Assembly: GCF_029227915.1 (NCBI RefSeq)
Contig: NC_079881.1
Coordinates: 5,394,001 to 5,458,000, forward strand
Source of the DNA: Hydractinia symbiolongicarpus
Taxonomy: Eukaryota; Cnidaria; Hydrozoa; Anthoathecata; Hydractiniidae
DNA: 64,000 bases
Direction of reading: 5' to 3'
Under the pieces are notes generated by a model that was not told the origin of the DNA, searched no databases, and saw nothing but the letters and a program-made list of their open reading frames with translations. Shown piece after piece: positions 22,161 to 34,600 of this stretch. The translations under genes and the position numbers were made by a program. How positions within the stretch are numbered: the first letter of the stretch is position 1; every line of letters begins with the position of its first letter.

Positions 22161-22880
22161 TTAGAGTTTTTTTAAAAAAAAATTGGCAAAATTTAGTTTA
22201 TTTGCTGCATGTAATAAGTGGAGGTTAAGACGTTGATCAAAATAATGTACAGGATCATATTTCTTCGACGAACGCCTGAGGAGATAAAAGGGATTAAAAA
22301 TTTTGTTGACGTCAGCAAAGACCTGTAAAACACAAACATGGCTTCATTGTTGTCAATTTTAAAAAAAAAGTATGAACAATGAATTAAAACTTTTGAACAA
22401 AATAACAATAAAAACAATCATTTAATACAAAGAGTGTGTCTATCTGTGTGTCTGTAACAGGCGAATTATATTTTTTTTAATTTTCTTTAAAAGCGTCTAT
22501 AATATATCTTCTATAAAAATGTTCCGTATTTTAATGACGTTTTGTTTACAATTGCAATTGTCTAGAAAAAATCATGTGATAAAATAAAGTCATTTCATTA
22601 GTTAAGAATTTAATTGCATGGTAATATAACTTTACCGTGACGAGTGCTTTGTTATAAATTATTGTGCAGGTCACAGGCAATTAACGTTGTTATTATTATT
22701 GTCTATTTTATTCAAAAGCTTTAATTCATTGTTCGTACTTTTTTATTGAAATTAACAACAACACTGTGATATAAATCATAAATAAATTTTAAAAAGATAA
22801 TTAGTGGTTTATTCCACGGGTTTAAATAAATAGTTAAAATAACATAAGACTAGTCGTATAACCCGTGAAAAATCCAACTA

Positions 22881-23389
22881 CAGTAGACGTTCGTTAATTC
22901 GAACACGTTAGGGACTAAATTATTTGTTCGAATTAACGAATGTTTGTATTATCAGAAGTTCAGAAAAAACAAGAAATTTAATAAACATTTAAAGGTTTTA
23001 TGCTAATATAACTTTATTACAACTTTACTACAACTTTTTATAAAAATCTTTTAACGTTGTTTGCTTGGAGATGGGCAAGGCCTCCAAATTCCTTGTAAAC
23101 TTCGTTTTATTGGAAATGTCAATTAAATCGATGAATTGAAAGAAATTTTGTCCACCATTGGTGCAATAAAAATGAATAAAAATGAAAAGGTTTTTTTAAT
23201 TTTCCCATAAGATTTTATTTATCGATGCACTAAAGGTCGAATTATCGAGCATAATGTAGCCTTAAGACTAAAAAATTGTTCGAATTAGCGAAAAGACTTT
23301 ATTAAACCAAACTCAAGGGGGCTTAGTAATTTGTTTGAAATAACGGAAAGTTCGAATTAAGTGGCATTCGAATTAACGAACGTCTATTG
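22881..23389. mobile_element. pogo/Tigger-like MITE (509 bp)
   Basis: Terminal inverted repeats CAGTAGACGTTCGTTAATTC on the left and CGAATTAACGAACGTCTATTG on the right are near-perfect and flanked by TA on both sides (22879-22880 and 23390-23391). TA duplication and CAGT-type ends fit the Tc1/mariner-pogo group. There is no coding capacity. It is inserted beside a Helitron-like 3' end (minus strand CTAG near 22852). Confidence 0.85.
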
Positions 23390-23683
23390 TACCATTAAAG
23401 TATAAAAATTAATGCTGAAAAAATCTAACAAAGTTAACAAAATAAATTGACTGGTTAGTGCTTCTTTAGTCGACTTAATTTGTTATAAATTTGTACTTAA
23501 AAGGAAAAAATAATTAAAAATTCATTGACTTTCTCTGTCGGCTGCCGTAGCTTTGTAAGGTATTCAACATCAACCGAATGGTCTAGAAATCTTCTTTAAC
23601 CGAAACCAGGAAAGTGAATGCACGTTAAAATGTTACCATTACATTAGTAAAAATATAGCTATCTATCTCTCAACTAGACTCAC

Positions 23684-23896
23684 CCCAGTTTTTGTGGTAC
23701 TTCACCAGCTATTATTGGTACAAATTATACGCTTAAAAATTCTCATAGTAATAAAGCTAGCCAAGCTTCATCTCCAGCTTGGCAACATTCATCTAGCCGA
23801 AATTATCAACCTAATAATGTACCACCCCTTAGTAGGGCAGACTTTCAGAAGACCTTAGTTGCGGAAATCCCAGCAGGCCTTAGGAATAAGACATGA
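23684..23896 (+). pseudogene. Ser/Asn/Pro-rich open segment, possible gene relic
   Basis: About 70 codons stay open after a TAG and read as low-complexity but protein-like sequence (SQASSPAWQHSSSRNYQPNN, then PPLSRADFQKTL). There is no ATG and no clear splice sites. It may be a retroelement or exon relic; I do not recognise it. Confidence 0.2.
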
Positions 23897-26800
23897 CAAT
23901 GATAACCAAGGATGTAATCATTCTTCTTCCGCTTTAATAACAACATCTAAACCAATTGTAGAAGGCTAGTTAATCGAGGAGCATAACAACAAAGGCGTCC
24001 TGGAGGGATTCAGCTGACACACTGTCAGATTTATTTCCAAAGCTTCATAATGACACTTCTGATGCTGGTAAGATTAATGCGAGTAATACTACATGAAGTA
24101 GCTGCAGATATGCCTGATGATCAAGAACTAGGCCGGGAGTATTCATAAAGCTCAGGGTAAGGGAATTTTAAAACAATATTTTGAAAATATGGAGTACATT
24201 TTGTTTAAATTATATAAAATTCCTTACAATTGTTTAGAATTACGTATGTCAAAAAACCTCGAAGTATTTTAGAAATAAAATCGTTTAGACTAAAAAGGTT
24301 TAAAAGAATTTATTTTTTCTGCTCAATAATTTTTATTAAAAGTGACATGTGCAATTAAAAAGATTGCTGACATGACTCTGAAAGTATAAAATGAGATGAT
24401 TGATCGTAATCTAGCTATCAGATTCTGTTTAGATGATGTAATCTTCTTAGCATGCATAGTAGGATCAGGATGGAATATAAAAGAAGACAAAGAAACGTGT
24501 TTTTTACACATTTCACTCAAATGTACACAATTACGGTAAATTTTACCTTAAGGGACTTCAGGTGATGGCGGTAACAAGGTTTATGATCAATGAGGACAAA
24601 AACAACAAGTTAAATCATCTTAAATATTGGGCATTAAGATATAACTGAAAATGATAGAAAAAGTTTCCCACATATATTGGATATCCGCAATATATTCTAT
24701 ATAAGCACTCACCTTGCTTTTAACTCAAGTTTTCTAATAAAATAAACTTTTTAAACCAGCTATCTAGGAATCTTTTTCTTATTTTTGCATAGAAACATAC
24801 AAGTTTATTGCATATGAAACCAGTTGAAACAACAGCAAATATTTTAAAACCTTTTTAGAGGTATTAATAACTTCTTCGCCAAATACAGCTTCTCGTGTTG
24901 TCTCTGTTCCCTCGTCAAAATAAACTTTCGATTTACTGATACTTATTACACTTAACAGACCGTACTAAATAAAAAAATATTTTTTAAAAAATAAAAAATA
25001 AAAAATAGTAGATTCTTCATAAAAAATTAATTATTCATAAATAGGTTGTCTCTAGACGTCTATGTGATGTAATTTCTTGCACACTAAACTTTTCATTGGT
25101 CTGTTTATTACACGCCATTCTTTAGAATGTGCAGGGATTTTTGAATCGTTTCGTAGCCCCTTTAACTGACGGACCCTCTTGATGATTAAATTTTAATTTC
25201 AATTTTATGTAATGGTACATGTGACATGGGAACACCGCTGGTAAATGGTTAACAGAGATGAAACAAGACAAGGGATTTGTCTAATATCAGTATATTTAAT
25301 GTCAAGATATATTCCAGCTCGAAATAGCTGCAAAGACAGTATTCTGTTTCAGCTTGCCAAAAACGATTGTTGTTTTTTTAAAGAAACATTATATACATGG
25401 TTGTAAATTAGGCACATAACACGAGCTAGAAATATTAAGACAAACTGTTACGTACTATTTGAAGAAAACACAACCCATATCTATTTGTAGTTTTAAAACC
25501 CCGGACTGCAAGAACAAAAAAGAACCATCTAATTATGTATAAGATAATTTTGAACTTACCAGTTTTCTTGAAGTTAAGAGAAATTGTCAAGAATACGATA
25601 ATGTTGTTGTACATATTAGAAATAATATCGGCGTGTATCTGATGAAAATTCGTCTGATAAATTCATATATTTTACTTTCACAATTTTTTTAATGACAACA
25701 AAATCCAGTTATAACACTTTAATTACGTTTCACTTTCTATATATTAATGATATAAAAAGCGCTTTCATACACTGAATTTCAGCTTAGTGAATTTCAGCCT
25801 GTGGTTAATTAACTTAAAATTTAACAATGCTAATTTACAGACAATGGTACATATTGTTTAAACACGAACCAATAGAGGTTAGATGCAGCGTCAGCATTAA
25901 AATATTGTAAATCCGTCATTTCAACCATCTCTTGTTATGTACTACGCGTGTCTTGAATAGGTTCTGAGAGGATTGTTTCAGTTCTGAAAGAACAAAAAAT
26001 TGGCGAAAGATGCGCACATGACATGAAGTGAAAACGAAACCCAAGCTTTATATAAGCTATTTAGACCGAATATGACATTAAAATATGCCTAAGTATGTAT
26101 CATTTAAAAAAAATGCGTAGTTTTTTATTAACATTCTTGCACATAATGAGCAAGCACAGTTTATCACCTTGGGAAGAGATAATTTGGCGTGGATTTAAGT
26201 TCCCAGTTAGGTGAATTAGTTTTATTTTCAGGAGTTAAACTTTATGCAAAATGGCATAACACACATTTCTTTTAAGAATAATACTTTTTAGTTTGAGCCT
26301 CATGATTCCTAAAAGATGGAAATTTTATATGTAATTATTAAAAATTTGTCGAAAAAATCAACTAATACTATTCAAAAGCCTGTTAATTCAATCCATTTTT
26401 CATTCTTGAAGGTAAATTTTGTTTTGTATGTGGCATGGATGTAGTATGGACTTAATTTAGCGTATTTTAGGAAACATCCACCAATCTTACCAGATTTTTG
26501 CTACACCAAATTTTCTCCTCATCAGCTACACCATTCAGACAAGGTCTGGCGAAACTGGCGGTTAATTTTTTTACGGTAACAATGTCAAATTAAACTCGTG
26601 CTTGAAGATTATAAGATTATTCCACTTTCGAAATTCTTATTGTTATACACCATAAATTTTTTCACGTGGTAAACTTTGTAGTAGATTTTTTTAGCATTTT
26701 TAAGTGATATAAAACGAATTTTAGTATTTCTTTATGATTTTTATAGCATATAATAGCTTTATTATATGAAAAACATTAAAATTATTAATAATTATACATA

Positions 26801-29242
26801 GTTGATGTTTTGGATAATGAAAATATAATAATAACAAAAAGTCTTGTCATGTATGATAAAGGTGACTAATTATAAAAATGTCATCCCTTCAAAAAAGTTT
26901 TGGTGTCAAGCTGAGTTGTGGAATATTTACTTTCTTAACCTGGCTTTTTAGTTCCTTACAGAGTTTGCATAGAATACCAATACAATTTTTCGCATGTTGT
27001 ACTCCAAAATATTGCGGGCTTGTAACTTGGTTATGTTAGCTATCTTGCAACTGGGATCAGCAAGCTAATCGTTAATTCCTTTTTAATACCTACTTAAAGA
27101 GTAGCATCATGCATAAATAACTTCAAACTGTATGTTATTAGCTACTCACTCACATGCCAGAAACACTGTACATTTGTAAAGACGTTCTCCGAAACCTTAT
27201 TGAGTGTTTACATTGTATGCTGTCATGTAATAAGCTACGCACATAGTTCTGTTTGCATGAGAGCATCCCGCACACAGCAACGATGCTTTTGCAATGCAGG
27301 CCTAGATGTAAAAAAAACATTGTTTAGATTGCAGATGCAGTATTTTTTTAAAATACATGCATAACTTGATTTGTTATTTTTAAGAGTCAAGTTCCATTGT
27401 TTGATGTCGTCATGTAATAAGATCATATGAAATTTTCTTCATATTAAAAGCCCTGTTTTTAAAAGAATTGTATAGAATACTTAAATTAACACAGTGAAAG
27501 GACATTATTATCACTAAATAGGCAAGGCTGGTCCGTGTCTTATTGTCAGACATTGCAACTGCAACTTTAAGGCAAATGGGTGAAGTAGTAGTCAAATATG
27601 ATCTTTCGTGAAAAACTCTTCTGGCCTCACCACACTGTTCAGTTTCCTGCTGTAAAGGTTCAGCTTATAATACACGCCTGGTTATTCAGTATGCCAAGGA
27701 CTTAAAAGGATTCAGATTGAACCTTATGCATGAAAATGATATGTTCTGTCTCACACATTTTGGGTGCACGTTATTCTCTGAGGCATAAGTAAGATATTGA
27801 CATGACACCGACAAGTGTTTTTATAAAGTCATAAAATCAACCCCAGTAGGTATTCTTTATTTTGCTACTAATTGGAAATTTATTATAAATTGACAGCACT
27901 CATTGATTATCCTAATTAACATCGCCATAAGCCATGTTAAACCCAATCTATTGCTAATACTCGATTATTTTGGCTGGCTACCATTTTGTATCGCCGTTCG
28001 CTTAATCACTTTCAAGTATTTTCCGCCAGTTATTCTCTCCAAAAGTCTCACTTGATGCTTGCTTTTTTCTAAGAGCATTGGGTAACGCCATACTTATAAT
28101 ACAAGGTTCTTTCAATAATTACTTTCAACAAGTTGCACTTGAAGTTTTTGGTTATTTCTTGGGCGTACTTTTTATCCCTTCACTTTTTATCATAACTATG
28201 TTTTATTTTATTATCAGCACTAAAACCACATACAGCACTTGCTTTCGGTCGCATTGCACAAATTACTTCGTTAACTCTCAAATTAAGGTTAAAATACTCC
28301 ATTCAAGCGTCACTGACAGAATTTACTACCAGAAAGTTTGAGTGGAGATAACAAATGGCTTTTCCCACTTTGCAAGTCTTCTAAAAATGCAACACGCGAA
28401 ACAGAATGAGAAAACAGTGGGCCTCACTTTATTATTTAAAACAGTTCATTCAGTTATAAAATTATTTTTTAAGAACGTTTGATTATTAGTGACTTAACCC
28501 GGCGTTTCGACGTCGATTCCCTCGGCTAGTCTATATTATAATGCTGGCTGTTCTGTTTGTGCGTCCAAGATGGTAGCTGATAATGGCGACAGAAGACTTC
28601 TTTCTTCCTCACTGATGAATCAACTATTAGAATATTAAGATCACATAAAAGTACAAAGAATACAAGTTTCGAGTCGAGTCTCGAAATTTTTGAATTGACA
28701 TTCCAATATTTAGTTTATGAAAAAAAGAATTGGTGCGACACTTAAAGTAAACATTAAAGCCAGCCAGCCTTATATCTACCATAAAAATGAATGCTAATGA
28801 AGGTCATTTTTTTTGGTGCTGACCTTCGAAAACAAGTATTTTTGAGACACAAAGTTTAAATTATAGATATTTTCTTATAACAGAGACACAGCATTGTATT
28901 CACTGGTATTAAAGTAAAATATATAAGTACTCTGTCCTGTATTGTGTTATTATTAAAACGGTTTAAAAAGTCGCCTGCAGTAATTTTAAAATAGATATAT
29001 GTTGCATAAATACACCAATTAAAATAGTTTGCAGGATACTTCCTTTTCTATTTATAAACAAAAAAAGGAAAGCTTATATTTTATTGTCAGTGTGCATTTC
29101 ACGAGTAACCATGACAATGTGTGACTCACTTCTTCATCTCTCTATTTTATCTCACGGCTCCAAGATTATAAAAGCATAAGTATACTTATTTGTTATTAAT
29201 TACTTACTCCATTTGTTGTTTCTGTTGAAGCTGATTCTGATG
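23897..29242. other. gene-poor AT-rich stretch
   Basis: No gene, RNA or structured repeat that I can support. Open frames such as 28078-28341 begin at TTG and show no domain. Confidence 0.4.
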
Positions 29243-29321
29243 GTGCTGTTATTGTTATTGTTATTGTTATTGCAGTTGTTGTTGTTATTGTTGTCGATGT
29301 TATTGTTGTTGTTATTGTTGC

Positions 29322-29358
<37 letters not shown>
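29243..29358. repeat. TTG/TTA microsatellite
   Basis: Imperfect GTT and ATT triplets ending in a pure (GTT)n run. The poly-Leu open frame over it is an artefact. Confidence 0.9.
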
Positions 29359-29359
<1 letters not shown>

Positions 29360-31600
29360 TCTCATTGTTTTTTACTTATTTACGTTACCTTTACTATCAG
29401 TTTCATGTTATGAGCTTTTTCAGCATTTGTAACCACTTAAGCATTAGTTGAAATACTTCAGAACTCGTCAAAATTCTTTAGTGTTTACACGAGTTGTATT
29501 GCAGATAAATTAGCAGTAGTAATTACATTGTAAAGAGTGAAATTAAAAATTAATTTTAATTAGTAGTTTATAAAAGCGAACATATCGCACTATTATTTAA
29601 AAATTAGGAATATGATAGCATCAGCTTCCCTCTACACTTCATGCAATTATTAGCTCATAAAGCAGTCTCTCTAATTAACGTGCACTTCAAAATCGGGACA
29701 TCTGATTAACAGCCAGATTTTGTTTCAGTAGCTGAATCTTGCTCACCGCCTTATATGAAATTTTCTACAACCGCACAAGGAGTTAGTGGCTACTCCAATT
29801 TACACGCACATTTTTACAATTTTTTTCTCTCTATTTTTAGCGGGCACCTGACGAAAGTGAAGTAATTACTCTTTATATTTTCTTCTGTAGAGAAATAACG
29901 AACAAGAAACAGTGCGGTTCATTTTTACTATATTGTCGTTGCTAATTTAAAATTTAATCAGTTGATAAGATAGCTCTATTCGCGTTGTTACAGCTTTCTT
30001 TCGCAAGCTGTTTTATTTGCGATCGTTATAACTAACTTTAAAATAACAAACTTTCGCGAGTCAAAAAGTTTGAGAAATCAAGGGAGATAGCTTTTGCGAA
30101 TGGACCCGTATATATTCTTTTTGCGAATGATCATTTCAAATTTTTAAGATTCAAATTTTTTAAATTTGGGTGTTGTTTTGTGTTTTGGAATAACGTGTAG
30201 AGTTACCATAAAATGTCACATCAATAATAAAACAACACATCATTTTGAATTGCTTTAAAGATTTGGTTACAATTATTATGCGAATCCTGCAACAATAAGT
30301 TTTTTTATTCCCTACAGGAAATTCGAAATAAATAGAACTTCGCAAGAATTCACTTTCCAATATCATTTGGGGGAATACACTTTTGCAGTTAAACCTATTA
30401 AAAAAATTTTGGCGGGGCTTATCTTTTTCGATTTAGGGCAAAAATCGCAATATTTTAAATTAAATTTTGTGAAAGTAAAAAAGCCGCAAAAAATGCAAAA
30501 GAGAACTTCATTAACATTCATTCGTTTAGGATAATAAATACCGTTTTGAATTTTTATACTTAAGTTAAATATGTTTATATATTAAAAAGTAAATGTAAAC
30601 AAATAAATATTTCGTTTAACGTTAGCGCTCCATGCCGAGTGCAAATATGTTAGCCTTTATACAGTTGCTCTATTCTCATTGTTATTTTCGATACCATTGC
30701 GCAGCGTTTTGTGCAGTCTTTCTAACAAAACGAGAATATATAAGGCGGTTGTCAGCGAAATGCACCACAGACCAATAAAAAACATAGACCGTTAATTGTA
30801 AATCCTAGTGTCTTGCGGCAGCAGTCTTTTTTATGAAGAATTGAAGTTATAGACGATACTGACACAGTGAAAAAGTAAGGCTGAGAATAAATATAAAAAA
30901 ATCTTGGCATAATGTAAGCAAAACAACAATCAGTGTGATTAATGCATTCATATATTTGTTTTCACCTATTGTGTCAGAAAAATAAATTGTTTGTATCAGG
31001 TTGACTATCATCCAGTGTGTCTAATGTACATATGTATTCATATAACTGGTGATTTTAATGAACGTTTGCATCAGGTTGTATGTCAGTGTAAATAATGTAT
31101 TTATATATACATTCATATACCAGTTCAATGAAATAAACGTTCGTATCAGGTTCTGACTAATGCATTTACATATGCATGTATATACGGAAATTTCAACACT
31201 GTTTTTTCGTGCAGTTACTGTAAGTCTTTTCATCAAACTCTATTTACCTGAATTAAATAAAACAAGTTCCAATTGACGTATTTGCAAACTTTAATAATAA
31301 TCTTGCGAGGGTGTGACAATAGGAAATTATTAGACAATGCAATGTTTAATATATTGCTAATTGTCTATGTAATTATATGCGAAAGAGGACATAGTAGTTT
31401 TCTTAGTCGCGTTAGCAAACGTATGGTTGTTTGTTTGTGATTGTAAAGATTAGGTTAGACTGTGGTAAATTTAGTGAATATCTATTTACCTTAAATAAAG
31501 TTTCTAGAATTTTATTATTCTTAGAATATTGCTGAATAGCTTGGTTCTTCACCGCCGTGCTTAATTGTAGCTACTTACTCGTCTACGTTAAATTCATCAA
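29359..31600. other. upstream region of Cys-loop gene 1, no gene seen
   Basis: AT-rich. A short degenerate repeat is present around 31010-31190 (ATCAGGTTG with TATATACATTCATAT-type steps). No exon recognised. Confidence 0.4.
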
Positions 31601-31610
31601 AGCCAAACAA

Positions 31611-34600
31611 ATGCATTTATTGTTAACTGCGATATGTTTTTCCTTTGGTTTGATCCAACATTCAGTAGCCCAGAACTTTCACGTAATCGATACGAAGATA
31701 GCAGCTGGAACATATGACAAAAGAATTCGTCCCAGACTTCACGGTAGGTGTTTTTATATCTTTTGATGAATTAATGTGTTATTTCATTTAATAAATAGGC
31801 TAATATAGCAGCAAGGAGTAATTAGAAAATGTAAATAAGAAAATTTTTTGGCATCAACGAAAGTATCTTAAAGCTACAAATAAAAAAATGCGATGTAGTT
31901 TTAACGATTTTGCTTTATCGTGAATACAAGCTTGGAGGAAAGAATATATATTCTTTCCTCCAAGATACAAGTTTTAAGGCTAAGGCTAAAATACACGCTA
32001 AGTTTAAACGGACCGTTCAGGTGTAAAATAAAAAACTTACAAGATTAGTTGCAGGTACTATACCTGTCATTTTGTTAATTTCAATAGAAAAAAAACTTAG
32101 CAAAAGTTGAATATGTCTAACTTTTAAAAAAACTTATAAAACCAAAAAAAGTTTTACATCTTTGCTGTTTACACGGTAAGTTTTTTTATCCTACATTTAA
32201 ACGGTATGTTAACCCTATTCGGTCCGGGGGGGGGGCGGATTCCGCCCCCCCTGACGGTTTTTTTTTAATAACTCCTGATTGCTTTGTTATATGGCTATGA
32301 TACTTACTAAGTTTCAACATTTATCTATTAGACACCTGCATGCTAATTTTTTAGGTCCAATACCTTTCAGAGGCTTTGATATTGGCCATTACTCGAAACT
32401 ACCCCTAAAAATCTCTATGAAATCCTTATAATGGGAAAAAATATAATAACTCCTGTTAGGATTATTCTTAGGACTTGAAAGTTGCAACACAATTTTGTTT
32501 CATCAAGAAGAATCATTTTGAATAATTTGAACACGTGACTAATCCGATTTCCCGATTTTGTTGGATTTTACCCGAAAATCGGGAAAAAACGGATTTTCGG
32601 GCAATTTTTGGCAATTTTTTATCCAATCCATTTAAAAACCGGAAGATATGTTAAATAACTTTTATTTAGCTTTCAGAAACTTCAAACAGAATGTAAAAAT
32701 TCGCTCTAGAACAAAAGTAATTATATTTTAAGCAGATAGTGGCATTTTTAACAATTTTCAAGCTTTTGATGACGTCACAGAAAATGTGCTGACGCAAGCA
32801 AATTTTTCTTGGCGCCATTTTGTTCCTTTTATGACGTACTATAAGTGTGCCAAGTTTGATTCAATTTGAACAACCGTATGAAAAGTTATTGAGGGGGGGG
32901 CGGAATCCGCCCCCCCCCCCCCCCGGTCATAGTATGTTTGAAAAACCCCGGACCGAATAGGGTTAAACTTACCGTGTATTTTAGCCTTAATAATTTTTAA
33001 CGAAAATTATCATTTTTGTGATTCTTCTTTTCTTTAAATTTTGATGGTATATTCATTCACAAGGTGCCAAAGAGGTAATGGTTTGCTAAGGTTTTAAGAA
33101 ACTCTTTATCCAGTTGCCGTTTACTCCTTCGTTATGTAGGGTTGAAAACTCAAGTTACTGGTTTTCTTTTGGTTCGTCTCTGTGAAGAAATAGTGTTCCA
33201 CATAAACTACTGCCAGAAGAGGGAATGGAAAGGTTATTAAATAACTACAGTATACGTGTAGTTGCACTGATAATCTAATAACATAGCAATTTCAACATAA
33301 TTTGTTGGTGATTGAAATGGAAAAAAATTTAATTAGGATATCTATAATTTTCCTTCCAATAAGCATCTAGCTACCTCTTTTCCAGGTCCTAAATCGTTCT
33401 TTTCTCATCAACAATGTGTGAAAAGATCTTGACATTCCAAATTTATTATAACTTCATTATAATAAGGCCTTGTGCCCACTTAAATGTTATATATTTTATT
33501 TACGTCTTTTCATCTCAGAAACAATTAAATTTGATTCTTGTAGAATTTCATAAATTTCGTAAATGTTTTAATGAGTTCAATAACAACAAAAAACCCCCGG
33601 AAAAAACAGTGTTGGAAAACTGCATCATAGCCGCAAGAATTCATATCCTTAATTCATTCAAGCGTGTAATGACACAAAAACACACATTCAGATTAAATGC
33701 TAAGGTGATTCAATTTACTTTGATCGAAGTATCTCGACTTCGTAATAGTTGTCCGTAGTTCCTAAACCGCTACAATCAAAAAGTAACAAAATTGAGATTC
33801 CATGTGAGTAAATTTCGCGGGAATAAATGGCGCCAACATCTTTTGTTTAATCTTTTTAATAGGTAAGCTATCGCAATACGAAATAGTTTTATTTCATGCT
33901 CCAGTACGAAATGTGCAATAGCCTAAATTAACTTCACTGTTTAACAGTGTTAAAAAGACCTGTTAACGTTTAAAGAACTGTTAATTTTATTTATATCTTC
34001 AGACTTTCGAAGCTTATGGCTTCAATAAAAGCTCTGTTCTTTTGAGGTTTCAAATTTTTTGCTGTTTTATTTAGAAGAGAATTGGGAAGCTTTGAAAAAC
34101 ACCTAATTAAAACGCAACACGTTTTATGCATTGCGTAAAATTTGCGTGAACACTTATTGTTTTTTATCTCTATAAGATTTCATTATGCCAACTCTTGCAT
34201 GACATTTGGTAACCATTTTGTAAATTCTTTTATTGACATAAGAAGTACTGTTGTCACTAACATATTGGTTACCAATTGTGCCGACGTTTGTTGCTATGAC
34301 ACTTGCGCTTTCTGAACATCAGTAGGGTCTGTATTTTTCAGGTGGTAAACAAAATGTTTATAACTAATACAAAATAAATGCAGCAGAGCAGACATTTTGT
34401 GCCAGGTAGCATAAAAATTTATCTTACCTTGCCGCAGTTGTACTTTACTTATCCTAACGGAGCAGACTTAATGGCACGTTTAAATATGCTGCGGGCTTTA
34501 GATAAATTCCTATTATCCAGCATCAAAATATTACAATTTTTTATGAAGTTTTCTTGTTTTCAGAGGACACAGTTCGCGTTACAACACAAATTTACCTATT

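Noticed and set aside
29213-29413. Poly-Leu protein
   Set aside because: GTT/ATT microsatellite; the start is TTG.
33414-33758. 114-residue open frame
   Set aside because: Lies in intron 1 of the first channel gene, with no domain and no support from the paralog.
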